Source: Megalobrama amblycephala (lineage: Eukaryota > Chordata > Actinopteri > Cypriniformes > Xenocyprididae). Taken from it: 64,000 nt of DNA. Location: positions 5,431,882-5,495,881 of the forward strand of contig NC_063066.1 in assembly GCF_018812025.1 (NCBI RefSeq), given 5' to 3'. Shown here piece after piece: positions 60,889 to 64,000 of this stretch (position 1 is the stretch's first letter; every line of letters starts with the position of its first letter). The notes beneath the pieces were generated by a model. It did no database searches. It saw only the letters and a program-made list of their open reading frames with translations, and was not told where the DNA came from. A program made the position numbers and the translations under genes.

Positions 60889-62987
60889 ATTTGAACCCTT
60901 TCCAGCAGTGACTGTAGGATTTTGAGATTCATCTTTTCACACTGAGGACAACTGAGGGACTCAAACTCAACTATTAAAAAAAGGTTCAAACATTCAATGA
61001 TGCTCCAGAAGGAAACACGATGCATTAAGAGTCGGGGGGTGAAAACTTTTGAACAGGATGAAGATGTCACAATTTTTCTTATTATGTTTAAATATCATTG
61101 TTTTTCATTTAGTACTGCCCTTCGGAACCAACAGAAGATACTTGCATGTTTCCCGGCAGAAAAATTAAGTACAATTTACCTTGATATTTGAATTCAAAAG
61201 TTTTCACCCCTCGGTTCTTAATGCATCGTGTTTCCTTCTGGAGCATCAGTGAATGTTTGAACCTTTTTTAATAGTTGAGTTTGAGTCCCTCAGTTGTCCT
61301 CAGTGTGAAAAGATGAATCTCAAAATCATTCATTCACTGCTGGAGCTGGAGGATTTTTCTGAAGAACAGAGTTCAGTTTAACTGCTCAGGACAAACAAGA
61401 GACTCATGAACAACCATCACAAAACATAAAAACAGTCGTGGATCATCAGGTAACCACACACAGTACTGAGAATCAATGGTTCACATACTTATGAATGGGG
61501 TTCTTTTAATAAATTCAGCTATTGTTTTGTCTTGTGAACTAAATGCAAACATCTTTTATGTAAAATATCTTATCAGGACAGTACTAAACAAGAAATAACA
61601 TGCATTTTTTATTATCCCTCTCATTTTATTAAAATAATTCTCATTTTCACAGATTCTGCAAGGGGTTCACATACTTTTTCACGCCACTGTATTTCTCCAC
61701 TTGGTGACATCATACGCATGCATGGACTTCAGTTTCATTGCTATGCTGTTGACATTCAAATCTACCTTACCACCAGCTCTGATAGACTATCCCTGCCTGA
61801 CTCACTTACTGCATGCATCAGGGATATCAAGCATTGGATGTCCTTGAATTTTCTTAAACTAAATAAAAACAAATCTGAAATATTGATGATTGGCTCTGCT
61901 ACCTCAGTCAAAAGGCTGGACCTGTCCTTTGAAGTTGACGGGGTTCATGTTAAGCCTTCTTAATCTGTTCGTAATCTTGGTGTCATATTTGACTCATCTC
62001 TATCTTTTGCCTCTCATATTTCTTCTGTCGTTAAAAACTCTTTTTTCCATCTTCGTAATATTGCACGTCTTCGATCTTCTCTCACTCTAGCTGATGCTGA
62101 AATCTTAATTCATGCATTAATCACATCACGTCTGGATTATTGCAATGCTCTATTTCTTGGTCTGCCTAAAAACCTCAAGGTTACAGTATGTTCAAAACTC
62201 AGCAGCAAGAGTTCTCACCTCTAGCAGGCGTTCTGCTCACATTACTCCTCTACTGCATGATCTTCACTGGCTACCTGTGGCATCACGTATTCTCTTTAAG
62301 ATATTACATCTAGCATTTAAGGCATTAAATGGTCTTGCACCTCCATATCTGTCTGACCTAATCAACTCCTACTCCCATAATGGTCCCTCAGATCATCTGA
62401 GCTTGGTCTTTTGTCCATTCCTCGTTTTCGGCTGTCCACTGTTGGTGGTAGGTAGTTATGGGGAGCCCAGAGTCGGGGTCAACTCCAGCACAAGAATCGA
62501 CTCTCGGTGTCAACTCTGTTGCTGTGTCCAGAATCGGTCACTTGTTTACTGATTCTTGAATCCATAGCCTAATGCATGGCAGTAAAGTGCATAATGTCTA
62601 TGGTTAAGTGCACTAAGCAAGGAGTGAACGAAATGAAGCGAGGAATTCGGACACTGACGAATCGCGTCAGAGAGCCATCGCAGAAACTTTGTCACATACA
62701 TTTATGTAGCTCACTTTAAAAATTGATAACAGTCATAGTGACTTTAGTTTGTAATTATACATACCTCCGTGTCAGCTTTAGTATTGATGGTAGCTTATAT
62801 TATTGCAATAAATATAGATTTGATTTTCCATAGTTTACCATGTTCATTAAACTAACCATAAATAAAAATAATAAAAAACTCACATCAACAATAAACACAT
62901 TAATAAGTGTACATTGTATGAATTTTTTATGTATTGTATTAATTTTAGTATCTTTAACTCTCGTGTCCAAGCACTTTTAAGACAATA

Positions 62988-63335
62988 GTTGCGTCCTAAA
63001 TGACGCACTATACACTACACACTTATACACTATGTACTTGTGCACTATGCACTCATCCATGTAGTGCATGAATTGTATAAGGTTATTTTGTCATTTAACA
63101 ATGGAGTCCGATACCCCCTCCCCCTCCTCTACGTAATTCAAGCTGCGACAGTTGAGTGCACGAAGTGTCCAACATTCCACACTTCGTTTTTTTCCGTTAA
63201 TTTAGTGCACCAAAGGTGCACTAAAAGTGCACTTTTTCTTTTTGGAATTTTCAGTGTGAACGCACTACTTGTACTATTTATAATTAAAAACGTCATAGAA
63301 TAGTGCACAAGTACGCGAATTGGGACGCACCTAAT
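62988..63335. mobile_element. MITE with GTTGCGTCC ends and 'GTGCACTA' repeats
   Basis: GTTGCGTCCTAAATGACGCA at about 62989 faces GAATTGGGACGCACCT at 63317-63332 in inverted sense. The interior repeats ACTATACACTACACACTTAT and GTGCACTA words. Ends are approximate. Confidence 0.55.
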
Positions 63336-63339
63336 GAGT

Positions 63340-64000
63340 GCGTTTAGCGCCATCCCCCGACCATTATAATGAGATGAATTCATTAAAGAATCCTTGTTTT
63401 CTCGTCTATTTAATTCTGACATAATATTCGACCACAGATGTTTTTCGTGACTTTTCTCTCGGTAAAATTAGGTATCGGTAATTAGCAACATAGGCTACTC
63501 ATCAAGTCATCTCTAAATTGGACTAATTTGGACAGTCTCGCTAATCGTGTTTTGTTTTAACCCTTTGAGTGGTACGGTCTCACATATGGGATTTCGAACG
63601 CTCAGCAACGTCACATAACTGCCAGATTCAAACTGTGCTTTCGCGCTTTGGCTGCGAGACGGACGCGCGGAGCTCTTGTCATATCACAACTATGCAGTGT
63701 TTTCAGCCACATAACGTTTCTTTTAAGGTTTCAGACATTTAAATACGCATAAGCACCATTAAAACAATATATTTAGAGTTTATAAAATACACACTGATGT
63801 CAGACATCAGTGGAAGGAGCAATAACAATCCATTCAAATACAATTTGCCGACATTTATTCATATCAGACACACATAATGGGCCCAAGTAACTACAAAGTT
63901 TACTCTATTATTCTTCCAGTTCACCAGCCACTTACTTGCATATATTTCGGGAGAAACTGATGAATTCACGTGCTATAAATCCGACTGACAGGAGTCTGCG
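63340..64000. other. Right-edge stretch without recognised genes
   Basis: Nothing definable was seen. The window ends inside presumed receptor intron or upstream DNA. Confidence 0.3.

Larger units (their letters stand above)
58402..61689. mobile_element. Long fold-back mariner-type element, split by a hAT
   Basis: It begins CAGTGGCATGAAAAAGTATG and ends with the inverse (…CACGCCACTG), with TA duplications at 58400-58401 and 61690-61691. Without the hAT insertion it is about 1.18 kb, nearly all hairpin. The left arm spans 58402-58790 plus 60897-61100, and the right arm 61190-61689 (for example GGAAACACGATGCATTAAGA against its inverse near 61218). No transposase is present. Confidence 0.9.
57476..62451 (+). 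pseudogene. L2-like LINE reverse transcriptase, dead and split by a 3.3-kb insertion
   Basis: The first part, 57476-58401, reads through the linker and RT domain (NNYRPISNVPFLSKILKK, LFKPFQS, DLSSAFDTV, GVPQGSVLGPLLF). The second, 61690-62451, continues ([47 protein letters not shown]). Excising 58402-61691 restores the frame at a single TA. Lesions are visible: an in-frame TAA at 58092-58094, YAVD in place of the catalytic YADD (about 61741-61752), a stop near 61961, frameshifts near 62160 and 62400, and loss of the 3' end after 62451. The 5' end is truncated, as usual for LINEs. It cannot encode an active enzyme. Confidence 0.9.
49615..64000 (-). other. Presumed intron 1 of the melatonin receptor (open at the right edge)
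   Basis: No minus-strand frame encoding TM1 with a GNLLVI…RNKKLRNA-type end and a donor was found between 49615 and 64000. The first exon is therefore taken to lie beyond the window, making the intron at least 14.4 kb. Parts with nothing recognised are 51871-53610, 55600-57238, 62452-62985 and 63340-64000. Transposons are listed separately. Confidence 0.6.

Noticed and set aside
49615..64000. Exon 1 (TM1) of the melatonin receptor within the window
   Set aside because: No minus-strand segment with TM1 wording followed by a donor was found; the exon most likely lies beyond the right edge.

Overview
The window is animal nuclear DNA, almost certainly from a cyprinid-type ray-finned fish. It holds parts of two vertebrate genes with consensus GT/AG splice sites. 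It is also packed with the DNA-transposon debris typical of that group: TTAA-flanked fold-back elements beginning AGGGTTAGTTCACCC, Tc1/mariner and hAT elements with clear target duplications, and L2- and L1/Tx1-like LINE remnants. Nothing bacterial is present.

Layout. From 1 to about 41850 (+) lies the 3' part of an SLC36A1-like proton-coupled amino-acid transporter: three coding exons (1-104, 1748-1917, 40177-40445) and a long 3' UTR. The last intron is 38.3 kb. It contains a Tc1 element, a three-deep transposon nest (10259-13082), a decayed Tc1-like element split by a TTAA element (14395-16985), several hairpin elements, and a LINE tail. It also holds a 4.2-kb, about 81-copy array of a 51-bp repeat (35551-39715) sitting inside a TTAA fold-back element that ends 91 bp before the last exon. 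From 41870 to 48844 is the intergenic space of a tail-to-tail gene pair, with more TTAA elements. At 48845-49614 (-) is exon 2 of a melatonin receptor. Its first exon is not in the window, so 49615-64000 is read as intron 1 of that gene, or intron plus upstream DNA. This stretch contains a second transposon-borne tandem array (50240-51240) and an L2-like LINE split by a hairpin mariner-type element that is itself split by a hAT element.

How the genes relate. The transporter and the receptor converge (tail to tail). A SLC36 gene next to a melatonin receptor is also, from memory, the human SLC36A4-MTNR1B arrangement, while human SLC36A1 has no melatonin receptor beside it. The receptor is therefore a good candidate for the non-mammalian Mel1d branch. 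No shared function for the two genes can be read from the sequence.

Most unusual material: two independent minisatellites, each at the centre of an inverted-repeat transposon; a THAP-like zinc-finger relic inside a short TTAA-flanked element (suggesting Kolobok ancestry); sequence blocks shared among TTAA elements with different ends; and an NGxxY motif in place of the melatonin-receptor NAxxY. Calls rest on reading the sequence and family knowledge; no alignments or database searches were run.
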